Below, piece by piece: positions 55,029 to 64,000 of a DNA stretch of 64,000 nucleotides. The stretch's first letter is position 1, and every line of letters starts with the position of its first letter. Under the pieces are notes generated by a model. The model saw only the letters and a program-made list of their open reading frames with translations, did no database searches and was not told the origin of the DNA. The stretch comes from Ruegeria sp. Ofav3-42 (GTDB taxonomy: Bacteria > Pseudomonadota > Alphaproteobacteria > Rhodobacterales > Rhodobacteraceae). A program made the position numbers and the translations under genes. Where the stretch lies: the NCBI RefSeq assembly GCF_022347725.1, contig NZ_JAKRGB010000002.1:310001-374000 (forward strand), given 5' to 3'.

Positions 55029-56897
55029 TCACTCGGCAGGGGTCATGATGCCTTTACCCTCGATCACGGTCTTCAACTCATCCCGGTAGCGACGGGCCGA
55101 GCGCGTAATGGCAGGTTCCTGAAAGTCCTCTTTCATGCCGACCATGCGGCGCGCAGCACCGGCCGAGACACCGCTAAGCGCGGACAGGGGAATCGCCAGC
55201 GCAAGGCTGATGGCGATCGGCGCCAACCAGATAGAAACAAGGCCGGACAGAATGCCAACGCTTAGTGCGATGCCGCTGATGGTCTCAACCGAGTGGCAGA
55301 GGATCAACGTGCGCAGGCTGTAGCTGCCGCCATCCCGAGCTTGCGGAGACCAGCCCTTTTGGATTCCAAGCGCGGTACGGAATACGGCGATCACCTGCTG
55401 CACCATCAGGATGGGGGCGTACAGAATTGACAGAAGCACTTCGGTCAGGAACGAAGTCACAAACTTTCGCCCACCACCGAATTCGGCATAACGCACCCCG
55501 CTGAGCGGTAGGGCCATAACACCCAGTACCTTTGGCGCAAGCAGCATCGCATACATCACCAGAATGATCAGCACATGGCGGGTTTCCGACATCTCGGGCC
55601 ACTGCGGGAACATTGGATTATCAGGGCTGAAGTAATGCAGGACCGAAGCATCCTCGCCCTGACCAATCAGCGCCCACATGACCAGCAACGCAAACCACAA
55701 TGGCGACATCAGATAGCCAACGGCTCCGTGGAACATGTGGAACCGCGACACGGGCTGGAACCCGGCAGAGCCCAACAGTTTCAGGTGCTGCAGGTTGCCC
55801 TGACACCAGCGCCGGTCACGCAGTGCGTGGTCGATGAGTGTTGGCGGCGTTTCTTCATAAGATCCGCGAATACGGGGCAGAAACCGCACGGCCCATCCGG
55901 CTCGACGCAAAAGGCCGGCCTCGACAAAATCGTGGCTCATGATCAGTTTTTCCTGACCATTCAGCGCCCGCAGTTTTGGCAGGCCTGCACAATTGGCGAA
56001 AGCCTTGGTGCGGATAATCGCGTTGTGGCCCCAATAGTTGCCTTCCTGTCCGCACCAACGCGCAAGACCTTCGGCAAATGCGATTCCGTAGACGCCATTG
56101 GCGAATTGCTGCATCCGGGCGAAAACCGATTGCGCGCCGATCAGCTGTGGATAGCTCTGAATCAGCCCCGCGCCCGGATCGCGCGCCAGAGCGTCTGTCA
56201 GGCGAGCGATGGCACGACCAGTCATCAGACTGTCGGCGTCCAGCACCAGCATCGCATCCCAATCCGAACCCCAACGGCTGACCCAATCGGCAATGTTGCC
56301 GACTTTTCGGTCCGTGTTCTGCTCGCGGCGGCGATAATACAGCTCAAGACCGGGTGCGAGGGTTGTACGCAGCGCTTCGATACTGGCCTGCTCCTGCGCA
56401 GCAATCTCGGGGTCGCGGGTGTCGGACAGGATGAACATGGCATAGTCGTGCTGCCCGCCCCGCGTCTGCAGATCTTCCAGCATCGTTCGGGCGTTGCCCA
56501 GCACGTTCCAGGGAACTTCGTTATAAACCGGCATCAACAGCGCCACGCGCAGCGGTTGCGACCGCCCTTGGCGGACCGGACGCTCTTGCCGGGACAAGGA
56601 CACCATACCCAGCAAGACGGTGCAGACCGTGAAGGAAATCCAGAAGAAGTTGAAAGAGATCAGGGCCAGCAGAATGCCCTCGATCAGGTTGATGCCTTCC
56701 GCATCGAACCAATCAGTCATAACCCAAAGCAAGCCAAGGGTCGCGGCCATTGCCGGCGAAAACGCCAACGCGCGCCAAAAGCCGGTCGAAGGGCGCTTGC
56801 CGTCCGGGACCTGCGCATCCCGGAAACCCGCGCTGAAATCCTGCGCGGGCATGGCCAAAGGCGCCTCAGGGGGCATGATATGCAGGTCTCGGTTCAT
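55029..56897 (-). CDS. opgH: Glucans biosynthesis glucosyltransferase
   Basis: 622-aa family 2 glycosyltransferase in the inner membrane. Two helices near residues 48-110, a cytosolic GT-A domain (LMPVYNEVPWNVLGNARTM, SDTRDP, VLDADSLM with the metal-binding Asp, and DRRWCQGNLQHL for the acceptor site) and five or more C-terminal helices are visible. It polymerises and exports the beta-glucan backbone. The ATG at 56897 (ATGA overlap with opgG) is preferred over a TTG three codons upstream. Shorter than E. coli OpgH (847 aa) at both ends. Confidence 0.93.
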   Translation of the reverse strand: MNRDLHIMPPEAPLAMPAQDFSAGFRDAQVPDGKRPSTGFWRALAFSPAMAATLGLLWVMTDWFDAEGINLIEGILLALISFNFFWISFTVCTVLLGMVSLSRQERPVRQGRSQPLRVALLMPVYNEVPWNVLGNARTMLEDLQTRGGQHDYAMFILSDTRDPEIAAQEQASIEALRTTLAPGLELYYRRREQNTDRKVGNIADWVSRWGSDWDAMLVLDADSLMTGRAIARLTDALARDPGAGLIQSYPQLIGAQSVFARMQQFANGVYGIAFAEGLARWCGQEGNYWGHNAIIRTKAFANCAGLPKLRALNGQEKLIMSHDFVEAGLLRRAGWAVRFLPRIRGSYEETPPTLIDHALRDRRWCQGNLQHLKLLGSAGFQPVSRFHMFHGAVGYLMSPLWFALLVMWALIGQGEDASVLHYFSPDNPMFPQWPEMSETRHVLIILVMYAMLLAPKVLGVMALPLSGVRYAEFGGGRKFVTSFLTEVLLSILYAPILMVQQVIAVFRTALGIQKGWSPQARDGGSYSLRTLILCHSVETISGIALSVGILSGLVSIWLAPIAISLALAIPLSALSGVSAGAARRMVGMKEDFQEPAITRSARRYRDELKTVIEGKGIMTPAE

Positions 56898-58393
56898 GAG
56901 GTCCAACGGTAGAGCCAGACTTCAGAGGCCGGCTGTTTATCCTTCAGCAACTGCGCGCGCAGTTCGACATGGTCGCGGTCGCCGGGCTCGAATGAAAACG
57001 CCAGCCGTAGCCCGCCGGTGTCCGGGTTGCGTTGCAAAACGCCCTCGGATGTCTCGGCGTGGGGAGAATCCACGAAAATCGTCATCGACTCAGGGTCTTC
57101 GAACAACTCGCTCTCTTCAAAATCGATAACGGCCAGACGTCCTTCGCCGAAGGTGTTTTCACCCATCGCCGTATTGATCACGCGCGGCATCGGCGTGCGT
57201 TGAGGTTCCTCACCCCAGATCAGGCGATAGGACAGATCGACCTGGCTCCCGGCGGCATAAGGCTCCATAGGCCGCCAATAGGCGACGATATTGTCATAGA
57301 TTTCCTGATCCGCCGGAATCTCGACCAGCGTGACGGTGCCCTTGCCCCAACCTGAGCCTGGCTCGACCCACAGGCCGGGGCGTTTGTGGTAGTTCGCCTC
57401 GAGGTCCGCGTAATCCGAGAATTTACGTTTCCGCTGCATCAGTCCAAAACCGCGCGGGTTCGTGTCGACGAACGAGGAAATCTGCAGGCGCGTCGGATTT
57501 GCCAAAGGCCGCCACAGAACCTCTCCGGCGCCGTTGCGGATCAGCAGACCGTCGCTGTCGTGCACGGCAGGGCGAAAGTCGTCGAACCGGCTGTGGTTGG
57601 TCTGATCGAACAGGAACATCGACGTGCCGGGGGCGATGCCCACGTGGCTCAGTTCCTCGCGCGGGAACAACGTGGCTTCGATATCCATCACGCAATCCGC
57701 GCCCGCGGTTACGTTGAACCGGTAGGCACCTGTCACACTCGGGCTGTCCATCAACGCATGGACAACCATATCGCGTTGACCGGGTTTGGGACGTTCCAAC
57801 CAGAAGCGGATGAACTCGGGGAACTCCTCACCATCCGGGTCACCGGTCTTCAAGGCCAGACCTCGGGCGGACAGACCGTAAACCTCGTGCAGGCCGATGG
57901 CGCGGAAATAGCTGGCCCCTTGCCAGACACAGAACTCGTCGGTTTTTCCGGGGCGGTGCATTTCGGTGCGCAGGCGCAGGCCAGAAAAGCCCAGCGTGTC
58001 GTCGATGGGTAGTTCCGGGACCTCTTCGGACTTGTCGAACATCGCCAAGTCGAAAGCGACCGGGGTCGCCATGCCGTTCTCAACCGTCGACACTTTGACC
58101 GCGCGCGGGAAGTACAGACCCGGGGTAAAGAAATCGACATTAAAAGGCGTCTCAGTTTCGTACCAAAGCGCTCGGTCCAGCCGGAACCGGATCGAGCGGT
58201 ATTGCTGATATGTCAGGTCCTGCCATTCCTGCGGAACCATATCGCGTTCGGCGTAGGGTTGGCTGGCCAGTTCACGAGCCAGCGCTATGACGTCGTTGCG
58301 GTCAAACGGGGTTTCCCCACCGGTGGCAAATGTGGCCGGCGCGAAGGCAAGCGCCGAAGTCGAGGCCAAAAATGCGCGACGTGTAAAATTCAT
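56894..58393 (-). CDS. opgG: Periplasmic glucan biosynthesis protein G
   Basis: 499 aa. It begins with a Tat-type signal (FTRRAFLASTSALAFAPATFA), unlike the Sec signal of E. coli OpgG but usual for OpgD-like proteins, so opgD is an alternative name. The body shows MdoG features: LTYQQYRSIRFRLDRALW, GFSGLRLRTEMHRP, FWLERPKPG and VDTNPRGFGLMQRKRKFSDYADLEA. It acts on the glucan after export. ATGA overlaps on both sides, with opgC and opgH. Confidence 0.93.
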   Translation of the reverse strand: MNFTRRAFLASTSALAFAPATFATGGETPFDRNDVIALARELASQPYAERDMVPQEWQDLTYQQYRSIRFRLDRALWYETETPFNVDFFTPGLYFPRAVKVSTVENGMATPVAFDLAMFDKSEEVPELPIDDTLGFSGLRLRTEMHRPGKTDEFCVWQGASYFRAIGLHEVYGLSARGLALKTGDPDGEEFPEFIRFWLERPKPGQRDMVVHALMDSPSVTGAYRFNVTAGADCVMDIEATLFPREELSHVGIAPGTSMFLFDQTNHSRFDDFRPAVHDSDGLLIRNGAGEVLWRPLANPTRLQISSFVDTNPRGFGLMQRKRKFSDYADLEANYHKRPGLWVEPGSGWGKGTVTLVEIPADQEIYDNIVAYWRPMEPYAAGSQVDLSYRLIWGEEPQRTPMPRVINTAMGENTFGEGRLAVIDFEESELFEDPESMTIFVDSPHAETSEGVLQRNPDTGGLRLAFSFEPGDRDHVELRAQLLKDKQPASEVWLYRWTS

Positions 58394-59607
58394 TTCTTAG
58401 ACTTCCAAGGTTGTGACTTAAACCAAGCGGCCATGTATGCCACGCCGATGATCATCGCAAAGCCAATCATGTTGGCGACGAAAACACTGGCAACATCCCG
58501 CCCACTCAGATCCAGTCCGACGCCGATAAGTCGTGCTGCTGCCATCGAAAAAACGAATACTGCCAGTGATTGCTGCCCGACTTTGGTGATCACGGTCAGC
58601 AGGATCTGCCAGATTTTGGCTGCCATTCCGTGACCGGTGGCGATCAGCCGGTGGCCGTGTTCACCCGCCACGACCCAGCCCAGATAGGCCAGCGACAGGA
58701 AGTGAAGATAGCGGAACAGGCCGAAATCGGTCTTGTCGCGGAACTCTTTCGTCACGGGCCAGACTTTGCGGATCTCATCCGCCAGATCAGGGGCTGCGGC
58801 GTTGATCCATGTGAACACTTTCCACGACCCGAACGGCATCGAGAAAATCAGGAACAAAGCTGCGGCCCAGATCAGTGTTTTCGACACCGGGGGCGCTGGA
58901 ATCCAACCTCGCATGAAGGCAAAGCCAGTGAAGAACAGCAGTTGCCAGCCGAAGGGGTTGAAGAACCATTGACGCTCTGACCATGGCTCGGCCGGTAGGT
59001 CCAAAACATCGAATTGTGCGACCAACCAAATCGCGACGGATGCTAGTGCAACGGCCCAGAAGCCGATCCTCGACAAACCCATGAACAGCGGCATCATCGC
59101 CAGAACCACCAGATACATCGGCAGGATGTCAAAGTAGTTCGGCACATAGGTCAGCGTGAACAGCCCGACGATCTGAGGGGCCGGATCGTTGAAGAAATGT
59201 TGGAGGTTCAGGGAGGAGATATAGCTTTTCTCGAACAACCCGCTCTGATCCAGCGCGGCCATCGACATGGCGACAAAGAAGAACAGCGCGATATGCGCCC
59301 AGTAAACCTGCCAGATACGGAACGACACGCGGGCGGTGCCCATCCACCAGCCCTTGCGCAGGAAGGCTCCGCCAAAGGCGATCGCCGAGGCCATGCCCGA
59401 ACAGAACACGAAAATCTCAGTCGCGTCCGAGAACCCGAACCGGGCAGGAATCCACTTGGCCCAGGGGTCGTTCGGGATATGCGCGATCAGGATGATGAAC
59501 ATCGCGATACCGCGATAGAAATCCAGTCGCGGGTCGCGCGTGCGGGCAGGGGCCGCCACAGAGGCAGCCACCGGCGCAAAATCAGAAGCGGGCGAAACTG
59601 TCGCCAT
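58390..59607 (-). CDS. opgC: OpgC-type membrane protein, glucan succinylation
   Basis: 405-aa multi-pass protein of the OpgC/acyltransferase 3 type. The N-terminal DPRLDFYRGIAMFIILIAHIPND has the family Arg and His, followed by ten or so helices. OpgC transfers succinyl groups to osmoregulated periplasmic glucans in Rhodobacter. The ATG at 59607 has AAGGA ten bases upstream; an earlier ATG 23 codons up has no site and a Lys/Asn-rich run. First of the three opg genes. Confidence 0.9.
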   Translation of the reverse strand: MATVSPASDFAPVAASVAAPARTRDPRLDFYRGIAMFIILIAHIPNDPWAKWIPARFGFSDATEIFVFCSGMASAIAFGGAFLRKGWWMGTARVSFRIWQVYWAHIALFFFVAMSMAALDQSGLFEKSYISSLNLQHFFNDPAPQIVGLFTLTYVPNYFDILPMYLVVLAMMPLFMGLSRIGFWAVALASVAIWLVAQFDVLDLPAEPWSERQWFFNPFGWQLLFFTGFAFMRGWIPAPPVSKTLIWAAALFLIFSMPFGSWKVFTWINAAAPDLADEIRKVWPVTKEFRDKTDFGLFRYLHFLSLAYLGWVVAGEHGHRLIATGHGMAAKIWQILLTVITKVGQQSLAVFVFSMAAARLIGVGLDLSGRDVASVFVANMIGFAMIIGVAYMAAWFKSQPWKSKK

Positions 59608-59638
59608 ACGAGTTCTGTCCTTCTTGGTCTTGTTTTTG

Positions 59639-61015
59639 TTATTCAGCCGGGACGCTTTGTGCGTCTCCGTTGTCACGTGCTGCGTCGATCAATGCGCGGC
59701 GCGCAAGAGCGTAATTGTCTTCGCCCCCGGCCCTTTTGGCGCGGCGATCGTCCAGGATGCGCTCGACAGCATCCAGACGGCCGGCACGCAGGCCGGAATC
59801 AATTGTGATGCGCTCGAAAACATCACGTTGGGCGTGGCTTCCACCTGCCAATTGCATACCTGCTCGGGCATTCGACAAAAAGTCGAAGGCGTCGCCGTAC
59901 AGGCCTTCGCCGAAGGCCTCAAGGCCCTTGGCCGCGGCAATGCCTGGATCGGACATGCGGATCGGGGTATCCCCCTGATTACGTTGCGCATCTTTCTGAA
60001 TACGTTGCAACATTTTACCGGTTGCATCCGTGCGGCTGTCACCGGTCAGCGCCAGAAGATAGTGAAGATCGGCAAAGATCAGGCAGCCATCTTCGGTTCG
60101 CGCGGCGCTGAGATCAGCCAGTTCTTCCCAGCGGTTTCCGACTTCGACGCCCTCAAGCTCAAGCCGCGACAGCAGCGAGGTTGCGTTCGAGATATCACGG
60201 TAGTCGTCGGTTTTGTCCTGACGGATATAGTTGTCGTACAACTCCATCACCTGATCGACCTGACCCAGATCCAGATGCATCAGCGCCTTGTGCCACCAGA
60301 CGTGATAGCGGAAGTTGTTGCAATGGGTCCAAGCCTCTTCGCGCCCGGCCAGCCAATCAAGGCCCAATTGCGCGTTGCCTGTCATCTCATGCACGTGTGC
60401 TACGGCGTGCAGACCCCAGGCATCGTCGGACACCATCCACAACGCCTGACGGCCCGCGATCTCGGCCTTTTCGTAAGCGCCGGTTTCTTCCAGCGCGAAG
60501 GAATGACAGCCCAGCAAATAGCCGCGACCCGCATGATCAGGTTCATAAGCAGGCAGAACGCGTTCGATCGACCGGCGCATCCCGTGCGGGTCGCCCAGCA
60601 CAAAGCGTGTCGCATGGCTGAGCTTCATGGCCAGCGTGTCCTGCGGGTGGGCGCGCAGGATCTCTTCGAATTTCTGAATGGCTTGCGTGGGCAGGTCGGC
60701 CAGATACAGACCCAACGCTTCGACATAAAGCCGTTCGCGCGCCGAGACCGGCTGACGCTCCATAGCGCTATTGGCGGCGGCAAGGGCTTCGACTGCGACT
60801 GGCATCATCTCGCGACGGCCCAGCAGAACCATGAACAGGCCTTTGATCGCATGGCCCAGGGCAAAATCGGGCTCAAGCTCAAGAACTGTGCCAAGATGCT
60901 GCGGCGTAACGGCGGCATGGGCCATGAACCCAAGCAGAACACCATCCCACGCTTCGACGCTTGCCGGATGGCTCAGGGTGTTCATCTGTCCGAAAACGTC
61001 TTGCTTCATGTTCAT
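59639..61015 (-). CDS. TPR protein of the TTC38 type
   Basis: 458 aa, nearly all helical. LGHAIKGLFMVLLGR, RERLYVEALGLYLADLPTQAIQKFEEILRAHPQDTLAMKL, AWGLHAVAHVHEMTGNAQLGLDWL and RYHVWWHKALMHLDLGQVDQVMELYDNYI correspond to repeat units in TTC38-like proteins, found from bacteria to animals but without a known activity. The start at 61015 (MNMKQDV) is chosen on GGATCGGAAC. Only 31 bases separate its stop from opgC, so it may be the first gene of the glucan operon. Confidence 0.82.
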   Translation of the reverse strand: MNMKQDVFGQMNTLSHPASVEAWDGVLLGFMAHAAVTPQHLGTVLELEPDFALGHAIKGLFMVLLGRREMMPVAVEALAAANSAMERQPVSARERLYVEALGLYLADLPTQAIQKFEEILRAHPQDTLAMKLSHATRFVLGDPHGMRRSIERVLPAYEPDHAGRGYLLGCHSFALEETGAYEKAEIAGRQALWMVSDDAWGLHAVAHVHEMTGNAQLGLDWLAGREEAWTHCNNFRYHVWWHKALMHLDLGQVDQVMELYDNYIRQDKTDDYRDISNATSLLSRLELEGVEVGNRWEELADLSAARTEDGCLIFADLHYLLALTGDSRTDATGKMLQRIQKDAQRNQGDTPIRMSDPGIAAAKGLEAFGEGLYGDAFDFLSNARAGMQLAGGSHAQRDVFERITIDSGLRAGRLDAVERILDDRRAKRAGGEDNYALARRALIDAARDNGDAQSVPAE

Positions 61016-61190
61016 GTTCCGATCCAATCGAGAATTTCTACAACAAATGATGTAGCAGAGACTCCGACAGCGTCGTATCAGTATCGGCTCTGCTCTCGAA
61101 TTGGTGAAATGCCGTGTGGGCAAAAATTGAAAAAAACCGCCGATTCAAGGGCATGTTTCAGCAACATGCCGCCGAAACAGGCAGAGTGTT

Positions 61191-62375
61191 TCAATCGTCA
61201 AAGGGGTTTTCAGCGTTCAATACAGCTTGTGTATCTGCTCCGAAGACGGGCGGAGCTGCACGATATGTTACAGGCGTCCGTGACAGTTTCAGCGGATTTC
61301 CGATGAGTTGAACTTCGCCCGGGGCGGCCTGCATCGCGATCTGCATTTGACGGGCATCGACCTGATCGGTGGAGAAAACCTGATCCAATGTCTGCACTGG
61401 TCCGACGGGAACCTTACGGGCTTCAAGCTCGGCAATAACCGTCGCTGAAGCGTGTGATTTGACGGCCGGGCGCAGCACGGCGTTCAGCGCGTCACGATTT
61501 TCCAGTCGGGCAGGGTTGGTGGCAAATCGCGGATCACCCGCCAGATCGGCGTGGCCGATGAATTCACAGAAACGGCGGAACTGACTGTCATTGCCGACGG
61601 CCAGAATGACATGTCCGTCGGCCGTTTCGTAGACATCGTAGGGCACGATGTTTGGGTGTCCGTTGCCGCGCCGCTGCGGGACGTTGCCGGAGGTCAGGTA
61701 GTTTACCCCCTCGTTGATCAGCCATGCGATCTGCGCGTCTACCAGGGCCAGATCGATCTGCTGACCTTCGCCGGTCTGATCGCGATGGCGCAGGGCGGCC
61801 AAAATGCCGACGCTTGCGTACATCCCGCACATCACATCCGCGATACCCACACCTACCTTCATCGGCGAACCATCCGGATCACCGGTCAGGGACATGATCC
61901 CGCCATACCCCTGCGCCATCAGGTCGTAGCCGGGCTTGGACGAATTGGGCCCAGTCTGGCCGTAACCAGAGATAGAGCAGTAAACGAGGCTTGGAAATTC
62001 CTGCGACAGGCTCGCATAATCCAGGCCGTACTTCGCCAACCCACCGGGTTTGAAGTTTTCAATCAGAATGTCCGCATGCGAGGCCAAGCGTTTGATTTCA
62101 GACTGTCCTTCCGGCGTGGTGATATCGATTGCAACGGACTTCTTGTTGCGGTTGGCCGCCATGAAATACGCGCTCAGATCGGATCTGTTGCCTTCAGCGT
62201 CTTTTACATAAGGAGGGCCCCACTGGCGGGTATCATCGCCACCGGTCGCGGGGTTTTCGATCTTAATGATGCTAGCGCCCAGATCGCCCAACAACTGCGT
62301 GCAGGTCGGACCGGCCAGAATGCGGCTGAGGTCCAGTACTTTGACACCCTTCAGCGGTCCTTCAGATCCGGCCAT
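61191..62375 (-). CDS. CaiB/BaiF-type CoA-transferase (family III)
   Basis: 394 aa. VLDLSRILAGPTCTQLLGDLGASIIKIENP is the N-terminal family signature. The carboxylate-forming Asp is in GVGIADVMCGMYA (near residue 180). GGLAKYGLDYASLSQEFPSLVYCSISGYGQTGP also fits the family. GGAGG precedes two ATGs; the second, at 62375, has the better distance. It begins inside the end of the ThDP gene (14-base overlap), so both are co-expressed. Donor and acceptor acids are not deducible. Confidence 0.9.
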   Translation of the reverse strand: MAGSEGPLKGVKVLDLSRILAGPTCTQLLGDLGASIIKIENPATGGDDTRQWGPPYVKDAEGNRSDLSAYFMAANRNKKSVAIDITTPEGQSEIKRLASHADILIENFKPGGLAKYGLDYASLSQEFPSLVYCSISGYGQTGPNSSKPGYDLMAQGYGGIMSLTGDPDGSPMKVGVGIADVMCGMYASVGILAALRHRDQTGEGQQIDLALVDAQIAWLINEGVNYLTSGNVPQRRGNGHPNIVPYDVYETADGHVILAVGNDSQFRRFCEFIGHADLAGDPRFATNPARLENRDALNAVLRPAVKSHASATVIAELEARKVPVGPVQTLDQVFSTDQVDARQMQIAMQAAPGEVQLIGNPLKLSRTPVTYRAAPPVFGADTQAVLNAENPFDD

Positions 62376-63981
62376 CATAGCCTCCACGGTCGATTTCGGC
62401 GGCAATCACAGTGAATGTGCCAGCGTTCATGGCCTCATTCAGGGCCGCTCGCAGCTCCTCGCGGTTACGGACCGTGTGCCCGTTGCCGCCAAAGGCACGC
62501 CCCATGGCTGCAAAGTCATGACGGTCGAAGTCTACGCCCATATTACCCATCTGGCGTTGACGTTGTTTCAGCTCAATCAGCGCAAGGCTGGCATCGACAA
62601 AGACCAGAAAGATCGGGTTTCCGCCCATCTCGGCTGCGGTTGACAACTCTCCGGCGACCATCAGGAATCCTGCATCGCCCGAGAAGCTGATGACCGGACG
62701 GTCCCGTTCAGCCAGCTTCAGGCCAATTGCCATCGGTACGGCGCAGCCCATTGTGCAAAGGGCCGAGGACTGGATCAGCCCGCGTTCCTCGGAACATTCC
62801 CACATCTGGCTCAGCAGGATGCGATGCGCGCCGCTGTCGGCGGTGGCCAGCGTTTCAGCGGGCAGGGTGGCGCGGGTTTCGGCAATGATAGCGGCGGGCC
62901 CCCATTCATCGTTGGTCGGGAAGGCCTGCGCCAGCGCGGCTTTGGCTTGCGCGGGTTCGCCGCCCGGCCATGTCTCACGCGCGGGGTTGCCCTTGGCGAT
63001 GGCTTCCAAAGTAGGACCCGTGTTCGCAACCATATTCAGCCCGGCCTGATGCATGTAATGGTCATTGACCACGGCCGAGATATCGATGACGCGCTTTTCC
63101 TCGGGGTCCCAGATCTCGCGCCATCCGGGGCGCATTTCGATGGGGTCATATCCCAGGCACAGAACCAGATCGGCCTGTTCTACCAATGGCAGCAGGTGCT
63201 TGTCGGCCAGAGGCGACAATCCGGCTCCGCCAAGGCACAGCGGATGATCTTCAGGAATAACGCCCTTTGACTTGTAGGTTGTGACGAAGGGGATGCCGAA
63301 GTGTTCCAGAAACGCCTGAACTATGTTGCGCGATCCGTCATACAGAACATCCAGCCCGACAATCGCGATAGGCCGCTCAGCGTCGGCGACCCAGCGGCGG
63401 GCTTTCTCGACGCAATTGCCTTCGGGGGCGACGGCAGCAATCGGAGATCTACGCCGCGTTTTGACGCCGGATACGCGCGTATCCGCAACAGAAATAGGAA
63501 CGTCGATATGCACCGGGCCAGGGCGCGGTTGATTGGCCAGCGAGACGGCTTTGTCCGCGATGACATCCGCCCCCTGCGCGGTCAGCATGAACGTACCTTT
63601 GGTGATCGACCGATAGACTTGCGCGTGGTCCATCACCTGATGCGTATAGGTCAGCGCCTCATCGGCATCGACGCAGCCCGTCAGCACGATCATCGGCACA
63701 CGGTCCTGCAACGCGTTGGCGACCACGTTGATCCCGTTCATCGCACCAGGGCCCAGCGTGGCAACCAGAATGGCAGGCGCTCCATCACGATGATGCACTG
63801 CCTCAGCCATGAAACCGGCAGCGTTTTCATGCTTGGCGAGATGAAAAGTAATCCCAGCCTGCTCCAGTGCATCCACCAGCGTCAGAACCTCGCCGCCTGG
63901 CATGCCAAAGGCGTGGCGGCATCCGGCCTCATACAATCTTTGCGCCAAAAGGTCCGCGGCGCGGGGCGAGACGTCCTGCAT
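62362..63981 (-). CDS. Thiamine-diphosphate enzyme, acetolactate-synthase-like
   Basis: 539 aa with the three domains of the ALS/POX family. HLAKHENAAGFMAEAV has the cofactor-activating Glu (near 53). The central domain is VGLDVLYDGSRN, and the cofactor motif begins SGDAGFLMVAGEL, with the second Mg-ligand Asp likely in VFVDASLALIELKQ. GDG has become GDA. The sequence lacks an obvious FAD-loop signature, so it may act on a 2-oxo acid or acyl-CoA rather than make acetolactate. CGGAG precedes the ATG. Paired with the CoA-transferase. Confidence 0.85.
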   Translation of the reverse strand: MQDVSPRAADLLAQRLYEAGCRHAFGMPGGEVLTLVDALEQAGITFHLAKHENAAGFMAEAVHHRDGAPAILVATLGPGAMNGINVVANALQDRVPMIVLTGCVDADEALTYTHQVMDHAQVYRSITKGTFMLTAQGADVIADKAVSLANQPRPGPVHIDVPISVADTRVSGVKTRRRSPIAAVAPEGNCVEKARRWVADAERPIAIVGLDVLYDGSRNIVQAFLEHFGIPFVTTYKSKGVIPEDHPLCLGGAGLSPLADKHLLPLVEQADLVLCLGYDPIEMRPGWREIWDPEEKRVIDISAVVNDHYMHQAGLNMVANTGPTLEAIAKGNPARETWPGGEPAQAKAALAQAFPTNDEWGPAAIIAETRATLPAETLATADSGAHRILLSQMWECSEERGLIQSSALCTMGCAVPMAIGLKLAERDRPVISFSGDAGFLMVAGELSTAAEMGGNPIFLVFVDASLALIELKQRQRQMGNMGVDFDRHDFAAMGRAFGGNGHTVRNREELRAALNEAMNAGTFTVIAAEIDRGGYDGRI

Positions 63982-63984
63982 CAG

Positions 63985-64000
63985 TTATGCTCCGAAGTAA
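63985..64000 (-). CDS. Possible 3' end of an upstream gene at the right edge
   Basis: Read leftward from the window edge, the last codons spell Tyr-Phe-Gly-Ala and then TAA (63987-63985), four bases before the ThDP gene start. Only four codons are visible, so this may be chance; a gene ending here would be the next upstream member of the same operon. Confidence 0.25.

Noticed and set aside
61016..61190. Small gene between the TPR gene and the CoA-transferase gene
   Set aside because: Open frames here are short, lack ribosome sites and are partly antisense to the neighbours; probably a promoter region.
55575..61306. Long antisense frames opposite opgH and the TPR gene
   Set aside because: No ribosome site or recognisable fold, and they lie fully opposite genes with clear family motifs.

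Overview
The window reads as a stretch of a GC-rich alphaproteobacterial chromosome, most likely a marine Rhodobacteraceae (Roseobacter group, Ruegeria-like). The basis is the gene content: a fused PhaAB-type Mrp antiporter, a long DmdC/FadE-like acyl-CoA dehydrogenase, PrpE behind TTTGCAAA sites, a malic enzyme with a phosphotransacetylase-like tail, OpgC/OpgG/OpgH, and a Hint-domain protein. Genes are densely packed with many ATGA/GTGA/TGATG overlaps. I see no rRNA, tRNA, insertion sequence, prophage, integron or CRISPR array. The genus is inference, and no plasmid or island boundary is visible.

Region by region. (1) 1-9100: the start of a leftward gene cut by the window edge, a 600-bp regulatory gap, then a rightward type I secretion locus: an 830-aa acidic Gly/Asp/Asn-rich protein, a 646-aa probable second exported protein, an ABC exporter with a long disordered N-terminus, and an HlyD-type adaptor. 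(2) 9100-13600: rhodanese, small membrane proteins, an esterase, glyA, NAD kinase, and a candidate structured small RNA with a strong terminator. (3) 13600-19750: amidase, prpE and maeB, all leftward. (4) 19750-26160: a membrane protein, a VOC-bicupin fusion, and the nucleoside salvage operon cdd-deoA-deoB-add-upp. (5) 26160-29460: a membrane-anchored M48-like protein that has lost its zinc motif, a DMT exporter and a Hint-domain protein. (6) 29460-37300: a leftward beta-oxidation operon (MerR regulator, acyl-CoA dehydrogenase, small protein, GST, thiolase, cupin, fadJ), with a second MerR gene upstream and ACGT-N2-ACGT operator-like sites between the two regulators. (7) 37400-41830: two hotdog thioesterases and a MATE exporter, then a leftward operon DUF952-DUF1330-pyrD-arsC-like. 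(8) 41940-47590: a periplasmic 5'-nucleotidase, an HMCES/YedK protein, tRNA 2-selenouridine synthase, and an NDH-SelD fusion. (9) 47590-53520: the Mrp/Pha antiporter operon phaAB-C-D-E-F-G, whose last member appears to be the NDH-SelD fusion. (10) 53740-61020: an anchored rhodanese with a secreted esterase, then leftward opgC-opgG-opgH preceded by a TTC38-like TPR gene. (11) 61190-64000: a CaiB-type CoA-transferase and an acetolactate-synthase-like ThDP enzyme, with a possible gene end at the right edge.

How they work together: much of the window is carbon and nucleoside scavenging. Propionate and fatty acids enter through PrpE and the beta-oxidation operon, malic enzyme balances the C4 pool, and nucleotides are dephosphorylated in the periplasm and salvaged by the deo operon. 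The Mrp antiporter and the OpgCGH glucans fit a saline, osmotically variable habitat. The most novel-looking parts are the type I secretion locus, the candidate RNA at 13411-13583, the placement of the NDH-SelD fusion at the end of the Mrp operon, and two degenerate-active-site proteins (M48-like and Hint).
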